Positions 36,185 through 45,969 of a DNA stretch of 64,000 nucleotides are shown one piece after another. Each line of letters opens with the position of its first letter. Within the stretch, counting starts at the first letter, position 1. The notes beneath the pieces are model-generated. The model searched no databases. It had not been told where the DNA came from and worked only from the letters and a program-made list of their open reading frames with translations. Where the stretch lies: contig CAIUMD010000029.1 in the NCBI GenBank assembly GCA_903900155.1, positions 1 to 64,000 of the forward strand. Direction: 5' to 3'. This DNA comes from an uncultured Caulobacterales bacterium. GTDB taxonomy: Bacteria; Pseudomonadota; Alphaproteobacteria; Caulobacterales; Caulobacteraceae. The position numbers were made by a program, and so were the translations under genes.

Positions 36185-37299
36185 CAGTGCTTGCCCGAAC
36201 GGATGTCCGTGTCTTTGTTTGTCGACGTCACGTCGACGGTCGCCTTGGCGCTGAGGCCGGCCGACAGGTTCGACGGCGCGGCCTGGTCCAGGGTCAGGCG
36301 CACGGGCAGGCGCTGGACGACCTTGACCCAGTTGCCGGTGGCGTTCTCGGCCGGCAGCAGGGCGAAGCTGGAGCCCGTGCCGGGGCTGAAGCTGGCGACG
36401 TGGGCATTCAGCGGCTGGTCATAGGCGTCGACCTTGATCGTCGCCGGCTGGCCGACGCGCATGTGGGCCAGCTGGTCTTCCTTGAAGTTGGCCTCGATCC
36501 AGGGCTGGCCCGAGATCAGCCAGAATACCGGCTGCGAGGCGGTGACGCGGGCGCCGACCTGCAACTGCTCGACCTTGGCCACCACGCCGTCGGCGGGGGC
36601 GACCACGGCGGCATAAGAGCGGTCCAGCTTGGCGCGTTCCAGCTTGGCGACGGCTTCCAGCACGGCCGGCTGGCGTTCGGTCGGGGTGTCAGCGGTTCCG
36701 CCCAGGTCGGCCAGGGCGGTGAGCACCTGCTGCTTGACCACCGCGATCTGGCGCTGGGCCTGGTCGGCGGCGTGTCGAGCCTCATCCGCTTGCGCCTTGG
36801 TGGCGACGCCGGCGGCGGCCAGGTCACGCTGGCGGGCGGCCTCGCGCTGGGCGTAAGACGCGGTTTCCTGGATGGCGGCCAGGTCGGCCAGGCGCTGGGC
36901 GTAGACCGCGCGCTTGCCCTGGACATCGAAGCGAGCCTGGGCCAGGGCGGCCTCGGCTTCCGATATGGCGACCTGGTAGTCGGCCGGATCCAGGCGGAAA
37001 AGCACCTGGCCCTTCTTGACCGGCTGGTTCTCGCGGACGGCGATCTCGACGACCCGGCCGTTGATGCTGGTGCTGATCGCCGTGCGGCTGGTCTGGACGT
37101 AGGCATTGTCGGTGGTCTCGAACTTGCCGCCCGTCAGCATCACGACGCCGACTGTAGCCAGGATGACCACCGGCACGCCGATCATCAGCGGCCAGCGCAG
37201 CCGCTGGCCCAGGGTCTTCTCCCGCCGCCGGTTGGCCGCGCCCGCTTCGGCGTCCGCGATAGCTTCGTAACCTTCAGCGTCGCTCACGCGCTGCTCCAC
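36184..37299 (-). CDS. HlyD/EmrA-family membrane fusion protein
   Basis: A 371-residue adaptor beginning with GTG. One N-terminal membrane helix (MIGVPVVILATVGVVMLTGG) is followed by the biotinyl-lipoyl-like halves (ISTSINGRVVEIAVRENQPVKKG and VVAPADGVVAKVEQLQVG) and a long coiled coil between them. It links the DHA2 pump to the outer-membrane lipoprotein. It is the first gene of the efflux operon and is divergent from the LysR gene, its likely regulator. Confidence 0.93.
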   Translation of the reverse strand: MEQRVSDAEGYEAIADAEAGAANRRREKTLGQRLRWPLMIGVPVVILATVGVVMLTGGKFETTDNAYVQTSRTAISTSINGRVVEIAVRENQPVKKGQVLFRLDPADYQVAISEAEAALAQARFDVQGKRAVYAQRLADLAAIQETASYAQREAARQRDLAAAGVATKAQADEARHAADQAQRQIAVVKQQVLTALADLGGTADTPTERQPAVLEAVAKLERAKLDRSYAAVVAPADGVVAKVEQLQVGARVTASQPVFWLISGQPWIEANFKEDQLAHMRVGQPATIKVDAYDQPLNAHVASFSPGTGSSFALLPAENATGNWVKVVQRLPVRLTLDQAAPSNLSAGLSAKATVDVTSTNKDTDIRSGKH

Positions 37300-37411
37300 G
37301 TCTCAAGTCAGGTTTTGGGGAATCGTCAGGGGTTCGTTCGGGCCGCGAACCTTCGCCGGTGAAATAGGACTCCGCCTGTCATGAGGGAAATGATATGTCT
37401 TCACGACAGCC

Positions 37412-38356
37412 ATGAATGCCGTGAATTTCAAAACCGCCGACCTCAATCTCTTCCGGGTGTTCGTCACCTTGCTGGAAGAGAAGAACGCCACGCGCGCGGG
37501 CGAGCGCCTGGGGCTGTCCCAGTCGGCCGTCAGCCACGCCCTGCGCCGGCTGCGCGAGATGGTCGGCGACGACCTCTTCATCCGGGGCCAGACGGGCCTG
37601 CGGCCCACGCCGCGCGCGCTGGAAATCGCCGACACCGCCCGCACGGCCCTGAAACTGCTGGAGACGGCCGTCACCGCCCAGAAGTTCGACCCGGCGGTCG
37701 ATCATCACACCTTCACGATCGCGACCGGGACCTACATCTCGTACGTCCTGGGCCCGCTGATCGCCGAGCGGGTGTTGGCCCGGGCGCCGAACATCCAGAT
37801 CCACTTCCGCGGCCTCTATACCGGCATGACCGAGGACCTCGACACCGGCAGCCTGGACATGGTCATCGGCTGCTTCGAGTCGATCCCGGGCCGGTTCACC
37901 CATACCCGGCTCTTCGAGGAGAGCGGCGTCTGGGTGCTGCGCAAGGACCATCCGGCCATGGCCGCCGGCGTCGACTACGACACGCTGGCCCGCCTGCCGC
38001 GCCTGGGGGTCAAGGGTGGGGACGACGACCCCGACCGCACCTCGGCCGGCCACCTGGGCTTGCGCCGCATCATCTCGTGGGGCGAGAGCTACGCCCTGGG
38101 CGACAACCCCTACCAGCCGTTCTCGGTGCAGGACTCGTTCAGCGCCATGAACATGGTCAGCCGCTCGGACATGACTTGCATCCTGCCGCGCCGCCTAGCC
38201 GAGATGGCCGCCACGCGCGGCAAGGTGGCGATGATCGAGCCGCCGAACGCGCCGCCGCCGACGCCGTTCGGGGCGGTGCTGCGGGCCACCGACGGGCCGG
38301 ACTCGCCCAATGCCTGGCTACTGCGCCTGTGCCAGGAAGCGGCGCGAAAAATTTAG
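37412..38356 (+). CDS. LysR-family transcriptional regulator
   Basis: A 314-residue regulator. The winged helix is LNLFRVFVTLLEEKNATRAGERLGLSQSAVSHALRRLRE, with the family's GxSQSAVSxAxxxL. The periplasmic-binding-like effector domain includes HTFTIATGTYISYVLGPL. It is divergent from the efflux operon with 112 bp between them, the standard LysR arrangement. No T-N11-A box was picked with confidence. Confidence 0.93.
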   Translation: MNAVNFKTADLNLFRVFVTLLEEKNATRAGERLGLSQSAVSHALRRLREMVGDDLFIRGQTGLRPTPRALEIADTARTALKLLETAVTAQKFDPAVDHHTFTIATGTYISYVLGPLIAERVLARAPNIQIHFRGLYTGMTEDLDTGSLDMVIGCFESIPGRFTHTRLFEESGVWVLRKDHPAMAAGVDYDTLARLPRLGVKGGDDDPDRTSAGHLGLRRIISWGESYALGDNPYQPFSVQDSFSAMNMVSRSDMTCILPRRLAEMAATRGKVAMIEPPNAPPPTPFGAVLRATDGPDSPNAWLLRLCQEAARKI

Positions 38357-38436
38357 CCGCAATCGCGCCACATTTGGCGATTTGTCGATACACGCAGGCC
38401 CAGTTTTCCGCCTGAGGCGCCGGCTAGACCTTGGCC

Positions 38437-39156
38437 ATGCGGTCCAGGGTCCTGCTTGTCGATTCCGATGCCGAGGGGCTGGCCAGCCTGGCCGAGTTCC
38501 TGGCGCGCCATGGCCTGGAGGTGCTCCAGGCGACCTCGGTGCGCGAGATGGACCAGGTGTTGGGCAAGGCCGAGGTCGACGCGGTGATCCTCGACCTGAT
38601 GCGGCCGGGCGAGAAGGGCCTGGCGGTCTGCGGCAAGCTTCGTGAGCACTCGGCCGCGCCGGCCGTCATCGTGGTCAGCGCCATCGCCGACGAGGCCGAC
38701 ATCGTCGTCGGGCTGGAGATCGGCGCAGACGATTATGTGGCCAAGCCCTGCCGGCCTCGCGAGCTGCTGGCGCGCCTGCGGGCCGTGCTGCGTCGGCGGG
38801 GAGAGGCCGCGAGCGCGGCGCACGACCTGGCCCGCTCGGAAAGCTACCGCTTCGAAGGCTGGCGGCTGAACGTGGTCACCCACCAGCTGTTCGATCCGAA
38901 CCACCGCTCGATCGACCTGTCACCGGCCGAGTTCAACCTGCTGCGGACGCTGGTCGCCAAGCCGCAGGAGGTGGTGCCACGCCGCGAACTGACGCCGGGC
39001 GGGCCTGTCGGTCCCGAGCGGGCGGATTTCCAGATCAACGTCGCCATGAGCCGCCTGCGCCGCAAGCTGGCGCGGGCCGAGGGTGGGGCGCGGCTGATCC
39101 GCACCGTCCGCCACTCGGGCTATCTGTTCACCGTGCCGGTCGAGCGGGTCACTTAA
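38437..39156 (+). CDS. OmpR-family response regulator 1
   Basis: A 239-residue protein from the ATG at 38437 (a TTG two codons upstream is less likely). The receiver domain has D9, D11 and phospho-accepting D53 in ILDLMRPGEKG, and AKPCRPRELLARL supplies the conserved Lys. The C-terminal winged helix has LSPAEFNLLRTLVAKPQEVVPRREL and HSGYLFTVPV. It is convergent with the sensor kinase gene and overlaps its end by 4 bp, so it need not be that kinase's partner. Confidence 0.9.
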   Translation: MRSRVLLVDSDAEGLASLAEFLARHGLEVLQATSVREMDQVLGKAEVDAVILDLMRPGEKGLAVCGKLREHSAAPAVIVVSAIADEADIVVGLEIGADDYVAKPCRPRELLARLRAVLRRRGEAASAAHDLARSESYRFEGWRLNVVTHQLFDPNHRSIDLSPAEFNLLRTLVAKPQEVVPRRELTPGGPVGPERADFQINVAMSRLRRKLARAEGGARLIRTVRHSGYLFTVPVERVT

Positions 39157-41147
39157 GCCGCCGCCCGCAACGACCGGGCCTGCGGCAGGCGCAGCTGCGC
39201 CACCAGCCCCTCGTCCGCCGCCAGCAGCCTCAGGTCGCCGCCATGGGCGCGGATCGTCGAGCGCGACACCGCCAGCCCCAGGCCTACCCCGGACTTGCCC
39301 GAAGCCCGGGCCGCCTCGCTGCGATAGAAGGGCTGGAACACCCGCTCCAGGTCGTCGGACGACAGGCCGGGACCTTTGTCGGCGACCTCGATGAAGGCCT
39401 CGCCGTTGCGGACGTCCAGGCTGACGGCAGCCTGTTCGCCGTACTTCAGGGCGTTGTCGATCAGGTTTTCGACCACCCGCTGGACGCCGACCACGTCGAT
39501 CTCGGCCAGCACCGCCACGCCCGGTTCCAGCTTCACGGAGCCGGGCGCATCGTCGACCACCACCTCGAGCAGCGAGCGCGGGTCGACGACCTGGCGCGCG
39601 GCCGTGTGGGTTTCGTCGCGCATGAAGGCCAGCACCGAGGCGATCATCTCCTCCATCTGGTCCATGTCGCGGCCGATGGCCTGGCGCAGGGCGGGGGAGG
39701 CGCGCTCCAGCTTGAAGCGCATGCGGGTCAGCGGCGTGCGCAGGTCGTGCGAGATCGCCCGGATCATGCCGGTGCGGTCGTCGACATAACGCTTCAGCCG
39801 TTGCTGCATCAGGTTGAAGGCGTCGGCGGCCTTGCCGATCTCGGCGGGACCCGACAGGGGCGGCAGGTCGGCGGAGGGCTCGCGGCCCAGGCGATCGGCG
39901 GACTCGGCGAACACCTTGAGCGGCGCGGCCAGGCGCCAGGCGACGAACAGGGCCAGCGGGGCGATCAGGGCGACCGACAGGCCGAACCACAGCAGCACCC
40001 GGCGCTGCCAGCTGTTGGGGAAGCCTTCGGGGCGCGGACGCACCGTGGCCCAGCGGCCATCGTTCATCTTCATGGCGGCGACGAACTCGCCCTCGACATA
40101 GGGCGCGCGGCCCAGGCTGAAGCCGCTGGCGATCGATGGCGGCGGCAGGGTGTGCTCGGCCACGGGGGCGGGCAGGGGCGTGTCGGCCTTGGGCAGGCTG
40201 GCGCGCGGCATGCGGGTGATCGTGGGCTCGGCGGCGGGGCGGGCGGGCTCGATCGGCTCGGGCGTGGCGACCGGCGGCGCGGCGGCGGGGGCGATGACGA
40301 CAGGGGCGGGCGGTGCGATGGACGTGGCGGCGGCCGGGGTCGGCGTGGCGGTCTCGGTCATGGACGTGCTGGTGAACACGAAGCGCGGCGCGGGACGCGC
40401 GAAGACGGCGGCGTCCAGCGGCGAGCGGATGATCGGCCCGCGCGCCGGGCCGTTCAGGACATCCGGCCGTCCCACGGGCGCCTGGCCGCCCATGGCGGGG
40501 TGCGCGCTGGGCCCCCGGATCGCCTCTGCGCCGTCCGGGACGGAACCCGACGGATGCATCATGGGCCGGGACATCTGTTGCTGTCGTGGCATTGATGGAC
40601 GCTGGAAGACCCGCTGCGACGGCGGGAAGGCGCCGCCCGGCTGGCCCATCGGACCTGTGCGGCCCATCGGCCCGCCCGGCATGCGGCCGGGACCGCCCAT
40701 GGCCATCGGCGGAGGCCCGCCGGCGCCGCCGGCTTGGCCCACATTGATCATCTGGGGCCGCCCCTGCTCGGCGCGGGCCGGAGGCGGCGGCATCGGCGCG
40801 CCGGCCAGGGGCGGGGGGGCGTAGAACAGCAGGCGCACGTCGGTCTCGGCCGCGCCGACCAGCCTGGCCAGGTCCTGGGTGGCGGCGGGGGAGACCACCC
40901 AGCCGGGGCTGGCCAGGCTGGGGGCGGTCTCCTCGAAGGACAGCACCAGCGGCCGGTCGCGATCGTCCGGCGCGTCGCCGCCGCGCAGGGCCGAGCCGAT
41001 GTCCGACAGGCTGTACTGGCTGGGCGGGGCCGGCGGGAAAAACACGGTCAGCACCAGGGTCACCACCTGGGCGGCGGCGAGAGCCCCGACCACGATGGCC
41101 AGGATGCGGGCCCACAGGGGCGGGCTGAGGCGCTGGCTCCAGGTCAT
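39153..41147 (-). CDS. sensor histidine kinase with Met/Pro/Gly-rich periplasmic region
   Basis: A 664-residue kinase. The first membrane helix is about residues 14-37 and the second is LWFGLSVALIAPLALFVAW near residue 390. A HAMP domain follows, then a HisKA box with the phospho-accepting His in SHDLRTPLTRM, and an HATPase_c domain ending GKSGVGLGLAVSRSTI. The periplasmic region, about 340 residues, is largely low-complexity. Between residues 119 and 219 there are 12 Met, many in PM or MG pairs, among Pro and Gly. The start overlaps the response regulator 2 stop by 4 bp, so those two are the cognate pair. Confidence 0.92.
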   Translation of the reverse strand: MTWSQRLSPPLWARILAIVVGALAAAQVVTLVLTVFFPPAPPSQYSLSDIGSALRGGDAPDDRDRPLVLSFEETAPSLASPGWVVSPAATQDLARLVGAAETDVRLLFYAPPPLAGAPMPPPPARAEQGRPQMINVGQAGGAGGPPPMAMGGPGRMPGGPMGRTGPMGQPGGAFPPSQRVFQRPSMPRQQQMSRPMMHPSGSVPDGAEAIRGPSAHPAMGGQAPVGRPDVLNGPARGPIIRSPLDAAVFARPAPRFVFTSTSMTETATPTPAAATSIAPPAPVVIAPAAAPPVATPEPIEPARPAAEPTITRMPRASLPKADTPLPAPVAEHTLPPPSIASGFSLGRAPYVEGEFVAAMKMNDGRWATVRPRPEGFPNSWQRRVLLWFGLSVALIAPLALFVAWRLAAPLKVFAESADRLGREPSADLPPLSGPAEIGKAADAFNLMQQRLKRYVDDRTGMIRAISHDLRTPLTRMRFKLERASPALRQAIGRDMDQMEEMIASVLAFMRDETHTAARQVVDPRSLLEVVVDDAPGSVKLEPGVAVLAEIDVVGVQRVVENLIDNALKYGEQAAVSLDVRNGEAFIEVADKGPGLSSDDLERVFQPFYRSEAARASGKSGVGLGLAVSRSTIRAHGGDLRLLAADEGLVAQLRLPQARSLRAAA

Positions 41148-41869
41148 TGGCCGACGACTCCCGCGTCCAGCATGTAGCCGACGCCGCGATAGGTGCGGAT
41201 GAGTTCGCGCTCGGTCTGGTCCTGGATCTTGCGACGCAGGCGGCTGATGTGCAGGTCGACTGCGCGACCCATCTCGTCGGCCTCGTCGGCGCGCAGCAGG
41301 GCGATCAGGTCCTCGCGCGGCACGACCTGGCGGGCGCGGTCCAGCAGGGCGGCCAGGATGGCCAGCTCGCTGCGGGTCAAGAGCAGGATGGCCCCATTCG
41401 GCGCGCGCAGTTGGCGGGCGGCCAGGTCCAGGCGGAAGTCGGCGAAGCTGTAGACGCTGGTCTTGCGCGCCGTGGCCCCGGCCGGGCGGCGGCGCAGCAG
41501 GGCCTTCACGCGAGCCAGCAACTCGCGCGGCATGATCGGCTTGACCACATAGTCATCGGCTCCGAGCTCCAGGCCCAGGATGCGGTCGATGGGATCGCCC
41601 AGCGCGGTCAGCATCAGGATGGCGGGGCCGTCACCGCCGGCCAGGTCCCGGCACAGGGACAGGCCGTCCTCGCCGGGCAGGTTGACGTCCAGCACCGCCA
41701 CCTGGATCGCGCGCTCGGCCAGGATCTGGCGCGCGGTCGGCACGTCGCCGGCCTCGTGCACGACATGGCCGTTGTCGACCAGGTAGGCGGTCATTTCGCG
41801 GCGCAGTTCGAGGTCGTCCTCGACCAGCAGGATTTCGGCGACAGGGGACGTGTCGGTCTTCGGAGCCAT
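41144..41869 (-). CDS. OmpR-family response regulator 2
   Basis: A 241-residue regulator. The receiver domain has the acidic pair D18-D19, phospho-accepting D61 in AVLDVNLPGEDGL and the Lys in VVKPIMPREL. The C-terminal winged helix ends TYRGVGYMLDAG. The ATG at 41869 was chosen because it begins the family N-terminus; the open frame runs much further upstream without family sequence. It is upstream of and translationally coupled to the sensor kinase. Confidence 0.93.
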   Translation of the reverse strand: MAPKTDTSPVAEILLVEDDLELRREMTAYLVDNGHVVHEAGDVPTARQILAERAIQVAVLDVNLPGEDGLSLCRDLAGGDGPAILMLTALGDPIDRILGLELGADDYVVKPIMPRELLARVKALLRRRPAGATARKTSVYSFADFRLDLAARQLRAPNGAILLLTRSELAILAALLDRARQVVPREDLIALLRADEADEMGRAVDLHISRLRRKIQDQTERELIRTYRGVGYMLDAGVVGQ

Positions 41870-42300
41870 GACCTCGACCATAGACCATGAGCGTGGGCGC
41901 GCGGACACGTCGTTTGTCGTCCGTCGCGGGACCGAACGTCGCGCCCACGTCGTGGTCAGTTGCTCACTGCCCGGTCTCCGCGCCGTCCCTCGGAAGTCGG
42001 CGGGGGCATTAAAGCGCCCGATTGTGGACGCCGTCGGGCGCGTTCGTATTGCGAATGTATCAAGCCGCGTCAGCGCTGACACAGTCGACTTGCGACCAGC
42101 GAGAACTGGCCCCGGGGGCGACCGAGCGCCGCGCCCGGGCAAGCCTACGTCTTCGCCAGGGACCCGCCGACCTTGCTGGCCGCCCGCGCGCCGCTGGGCG
42201 CCAGCCTGGGCGGATTCAGGTCGACGGCCGCGGCCCTGGCCATGTCGCTGATCTTCACCGGCGTCTCCGTGGCTACGGTTTCGGCCGGGCCGGACCAGGC
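41870..42300. other. 431-bp gap, no gene supported
   Basis: No family-like frame was seen. A plus-strand frame ending at 42304 has a hydrophobic stretch (about 20 residues rich in Ala, Ser and Val) but no good start codon or ribosome binding site. The gap separates response regulator 2 from msrA and probably holds the regulator's promoter. Confidence 0.4.
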
Positions 42301-42816
42301 CTAGCCGGCCGTCGCGGCGGCCCGCTTGGGGAGCACCCAGCCCGGACGGATGAAGTGGCAGGTATATCCGTTCGGGATCCGCTCCAGGTAGTCCTGGTGC
42401 TCGGGCTCGGCTTCCCAGAAGTCCCCGGCGGGCGCGATCTCGGTCACGACCTTGCCGGGCCACAGGCCCGAGGCGTCGACGTCGGCGATGGTGTCCTCGG
42501 CGGTCTCGCGCTGGGCTTCCGACGTGTAGAAGATCGCCGAGCGATAGCTGCGGCCGATATCGTTGCCCTGGCGGTTGCGGGTGCTGGGGTCGTGGATCTG
42601 GAAGAAGTATTCCAAGATCTGGCGATAGCTGATCACCGCCGGGTCGAACACGATCTCGATCGCCTCGGCGTGGTCACCATGATTGCGGTAGGTGGCGTTG
42701 GGGACATCGCCGCCGGAATAGCCGACGCGGGTCTTCAGCACGCCCTGATAACGCCGCAGCAGGTCCTGCACGCCCCAGAAGCAGCCGCCGGCGAGGATGG
42801 CGGTTTCGGTGCTCAT
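42301..42816 (-). CDS. msrA: peptide-methionine (S)-S-oxide reductase A
   Basis: A 171-residue MsrA. The catalytic motif GGCFWG has C12 as nucleophile, with the family strings [25 protein letters not shown] and IYYTS-like [10 protein letters not shown]. It reduces the S-epimer of methionine sulfoxide in oxidised proteins, using thioredoxin. The ATG at 42816 begins the normal family N-terminus. Confidence 0.96.
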   Translation of the reverse strand: MSTETAILAGGCFWGVQDLLRRYQGVLKTRVGYSGGDVPNATYRNHGDHAEAIEIVFDPAVISYRQILEYFFQIHDPSTRNRQGNDIGRSYRSAIFYTSEAQRETAEDTIADVDASGLWPGKVVTEIAPAGDFWEAEPEHQDYLERIPNGYTCHFIRPGWVLPKRAAATAG

Positions 42817-42930
42817 CGGTTCAACCCTTTCTGATCCCGGATTTCCGGCCTGGATGAAGTGGGAACGCGCGAACGGATTTCCAGGGCCTGTGCGGGCCTG
42901 GTGCTTTGTGATGTCGAAGAAGGCAAGGAA

Positions 42931-43005
42931 TGGTGGATGCGACAGGGATTGAACCTGTGACCCCCTCGGTGTGAACGAGGTGCTCTCCCGCTGAGCTACG
43001 CATCC
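42931..43005 (-). tRNA. tRNA-Val (anticodon CAC)
   Basis: A 75-nt cloverleaf with encoded CCA. The acceptor pairs GGATGCG with CGCATCC. The D arm contains AGCTCAGCGGGAGAGC, the anticodon stem CCTCG/CGAGG carries loop TTCACAC (anticodon CAC), and the T arm has GGTTCAATCC. Confidence 0.95.
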
Positions 43006-43057
43006 GCCGGTGTGGAGAGGTCCGCTTGAAGGGGACCGATCCGCGAGAGGAGGGGGT

Positions 43058-43783
43058 CTATAGTCTGGTGTTCGGCGCGGGGCAAGAGGCCAAAAGCGTC
43101 TTGCAGGCTTCAGGCACGTCCAAAAAGCTGTGGATGACCAGATCCGCGCCCAGGGCCTCGACCGGTTCCTCGGTGTAGCCGAACGAGACCAGCACGCTGG
43201 GGACCCCTGCATTCTTCGCCCCGAGGGCGTCGTTGATGCTGTCGCCGATCATGACGGCGCGGCTGATGTCGCCCCCCACGGCGGCGATGGCGGCGGCGAC
43301 GTGGCGGCCGTCGGGCTTAGCGGCGGGGGCGCTGTCGGCGCCGATCACCGCGTCGAAGAAGGGCAGCAGGCCCACGGCTTCCAACAGGGCGTCCGACAGG
43401 TTGGTCAGCTTGTTGGTGCAGACGACCAGCTTGGCGCCGGCGGCCTTCAGGTCGGTCAGGACCTGGACCACGCCGGGGAAGGGCGCGCTCTCGTCGGCGA
43501 TGCGAGTCAGGTAGTGGGCGATGAAGCGCTCGACCAGCGGCGGCGCGCGCTCGGCGTCCAGCGGCGCGCCGGCGGCGGCGAAGCCGCGTTCCAGCAGGGC
43601 GCGGGCGCCACGGCCGACCATCAGCCGCACCTCGTCGAAGGGCAGGGGCGGGAGGGCCTCCTGGACCAGGATGGTGTTCAGCGCGCCGACCAGGTCGGGC
43701 GCGGTGTCCACCAAGGTGCCGTCGAGGTCGAAGGCGATGGTCGCCCCAGAGAGGGTCTCTTTCAGGTCATGAAGCTGGCTCAT
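43058..43783 (-). CDS. gph: phosphoglycolate phosphatase (HAD family)
   Basis: A 241-residue HAD hydrolase. Motif I is [16 protein letters not shown] (D19 nucleophile, D21 acid), motif II is VVCTNK, and motifs III/IV are AAKPDGRHV and [16 protein letters not shown]. It removes phosphate from 2-phosphoglycolate, made in DNA repair of 3'-phosphoglycolate ends and in oxygenase side reactions. The ATG at 43783 was chosen. It is divergent from glmU. Confidence 0.9.
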   Translation of the reverse strand: MSQLHDLKETLSGATIAFDLDGTLVDTAPDLVGALNTILVQEALPPLPFDEVRLMVGRGARALLERGFAAAGAPLDAERAPPLVERFIAHYLTRIADESAPFPGVVQVLTDLKAAGAKLVVCTNKLTNLSDALLEAVGLLPFFDAVIGADSAPAAKPDGRHVAAAIAAVGGDISRAVMIGDSINDALGAKNAGVPSVLVSFGYTEEPVEALGADLVIHSFLDVPEACKTLLASCPAPNTRL

Positions 43784-43853
43784 GGGACTGGCCTTTCCGC
43801 CAATTGGGCGGCTAATGCAACGCTGAACGCTCTTCAGGGAGTCGCGCCCGCAC

Positions 43854-45242
43854 ATGACTGATTCCGCCATCACCTCGTCCCGCCCGCGCGCCGCCGTGAT
43901 CCTGGCCGCCGGCCAGGGCACGCGGATGAAGTCGCCGACGCCCAAGGTGCTGCACCGGGTGGCGGGTCGCACCCTGATGGACCTGGCCATCGACGCGGCC
44001 GAGGGCCTGAACTGCGAACGGATCGTCGTCGTGGTCGGCGCCCACAGCCCGCAGGTCGGCGAGCACGCCCGCAAGCGCCTCGGTCCGAACGCCACCGTCA
44101 TCCAGGACCCGCCGCTGGGCACCGGCCACGCCGTGCTGGCGGCCCAGGACGCCCTGGCCGATTTCGACGGCGACGTGGTCGTCACCTATGCCGACTGCCC
44201 GCTGACCACCGCCGGCGTGATCGCGCCGCTGTTCGACCAGCTGGCGGGCGGCGCGCATGTCGCGGTGCTGGGCTTCGAGGCCGCCAACCCGACCGGCTAT
44301 GGCCGCCTGATCCTGGCGCCGGGCCACGTGCTGCTGCGCATCGTCGAGGAGAAGGAAGCCGATCTCGCCACCAAGCAGGTCAAGCACTGCAATTCCGGCG
44401 TGCTGGCCGCCGACCGGGCGATCCTGTTCGACATCCTGGCCAGCGTCCGCAACGACAACGCCAAGGGCGAGTATTATCTCACCGACGTCGTGGGTTTGGC
44501 TCACGACCGCAAGCTGGTGACCCGCGCGGCCTTCGCGCCCGAAGCCTCGGTGCAGGGCGTCAACTCGCAGGCCGAGCTCGCCGCCGCCGAGGGCGTCTGG
44601 CAGAAGGCGCGCCGCAACGCGCTGATGGTCGATGGCGTCACCATGCCCGCGCCCGACACCGTCCACCTGTCTTGGGACACCCAGATCGCCGGCGGGGCGG
44701 TGGTCGAGCAGTTCGTGGTGTTCGGCCCGAACGTCAGCGTCGCGGCCGGCGCGCAGATCAAGGCCTTCAGCCACCTGGAAGGCGCGGCCGTGGGCGAGGG
44801 CGCTCTGATCGGTCCCTATGCCCGCCTGCGTCCGGGCGCGGAGATCGGCCCCGAGGCCCACATCGGCAACTTCGTGGAAGTGAAGAACGTCAAGGTCGGC
44901 GCGGGCGCCAAGGCCAACCACCTGAGCTATCTGGGCGACGGCTCGGTGGGCGAGAAGGCCAACATCGGGGCCGGCACGATCTTCTGCAACTACGACGGCT
45001 TCGAGAAGTTCGAGACCCATGTCGGCAAGGGCGCCTTCGTCGGCTCCAACAGCGCCCTGGTCGCGCCGGTGCGCATCGGCGAAGGGGCGATGACCGGCTC
45101 GGGCTCGGTGATCACCAAGGACGTCGAGGACGGGGCCCTGGCCCTGACGCGTCCGGAACAGACGGCCAAGGCCGGCTGGGCAACCAAGTTCCGCGCCATC
45201 AAGCAAGCCCAAAAAGACAAGAAGCAGGACAGCAAGAAATGA
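43854..45242 (+). CDS. glmU: bifunctional UDP-GlcNAc pyrophosphorylase/GlcN-1-P acetyltransferase
   Basis: A 462-residue GlmU. The N-terminal uridylyltransferase has the motif [18 protein letters not shown]. The C-terminal part is a left-handed beta helix of hexapeptide repeats ([18 protein letters not shown] and onward) ending with acetyl-CoA residues around GGYNYD-like [18 protein letters not shown]. It makes UDP-N-acetylglucosamine for peptidoglycan and lipopolysaccharide. The stop overlaps the rpiA start by 4 bp. Confidence 0.96.
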   Translation: MTDSAITSSRPRAAVILAAGQGTRMKSPTPKVLHRVAGRTLMDLAIDAAEGLNCERIVVVVGAHSPQVGEHARKRLGPNATVIQDPPLGTGHAVLAAQDALADFDGDVVVTYADCPLTTAGVIAPLFDQLAGGAHVAVLGFEAANPTGYGRLILAPGHVLLRIVEEKEADLATKQVKHCNSGVLAADRAILFDILASVRNDNAKGEYYLTDVVGLAHDRKLVTRAAFAPEASVQGVNSQAELAAAEGVWQKARRNALMVDGVTMPAPDTVHLSWDTQIAGGAVVEQFVVFGPNVSVAAGAQIKAFSHLEGAAVGEGALIGPYARLRPGAEIGPEAHIGNFVEVKNVKVGAGAKANHLSYLGDGSVGEKANIGAGTIFCNYDGFEKFETHVGKGAFVGSNSALVAPVRIGEGAMTGSGSVITKDVEDGALALTRPEQTAKAGWATKFRAIKQAQKDKKQDSKK

Positions 45243-45922
45243 GCGCCGACGACCAGAAGCGTATCTCGGGCGAAGCCGCCGCCGAGCTCGTCGAGAACGG
45301 CATGGTGGTGGGCCTGGGCACCGGCTCGACGGCCGCCTGGTTCGTCAAGGCGCTGGCCGCTCGCGGCTTGCCCGACATTCGCGGCGTGCCGACCTCGGAC
45401 GCGACCGCCGCCCTGGCCCGCGAGCTGGGCATCCCGCTGGTGGCGCTGGACGACGTAAAGACCATCGACCTGACCGTGGATGGCGCTGACGAGGTCGGCC
45501 CGGGCCTCAGCTTGATCAAGGGCGGCGGCGCGGCCCTGCTGCGCGAGAAGCTGGTCTGGGAAGCTTCCAGCCGCTGCGTCGTCATCGCCGACGCGGCCAA
45601 GAAGGTCGACGCTCTGGGCAAGTTCCCGCTGCCGATCGAGGTGGTCCGTTTCGGCCACGTCCACACCAGTTGGCGCCTGGCCGATATCGCCGCCGAGTTC
45701 GACCTGCCGCCGCCGCGCCTGCGCCAGGCCGATCGGGGCATGGTGGTCACCGACGGCGGCAACCTGATCTACGACATGGCCTCGGGCGTGATCGCCGATC
45801 CGGCGGCCCTGGCCGCGGCGCTGAAGAGCATCACCGGCGTGGTCGACCACGGCCTGTTCCTGGACCTGGCCGACGAAGCCTTGATCGGAACAGATCAGGG
45901 TGTGGTGCGCCTGGCGCCCTGA
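45239..45922 (+). CDS. rpiA: ribose-5-phosphate isomerase A
   Basis: A 227-residue RpiA. Conserved motifs are [41 protein letters not shown] (catalytic Asp-Glu) and [12 protein letters not shown]. It interconverts ribose-5-phosphate and ribulose-5-phosphate in the pentose phosphate pathway. It is translationally coupled to glmU through an ATGA overlap. Confidence 0.95.
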   Translation: MSADDQKRISGEAAAELVENGMVVGLGTGSTAAWFVKALAARGLPDIRGVPTSDATAALARELGIPLVALDDVKTIDLTVDGADEVGPGLSLIKGGGAALLREKLVWEASSRCVVIADAAKKVDALGKFPLPIEVVRFGHVHTSWRLADIAAEFDLPPPRLRQADRGMVVTDGGNLIYDMASGVIADPAALAAALKSITGVVDHGLFLDLADEALIGTDQGVVRLAP

Positions 45923-45969
45923 CGTCCTACATACAGCGCCGCAAGCTTTAGGTTACCTGGAGGCCGGTG

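Noticed and set aside
42080..42304. Small plus-strand frame with a hydrophobic end before msrA
   Set aside because: No ATG or ribosome binding site at a sensible place. The only ATG gives a 20-residue peptide.
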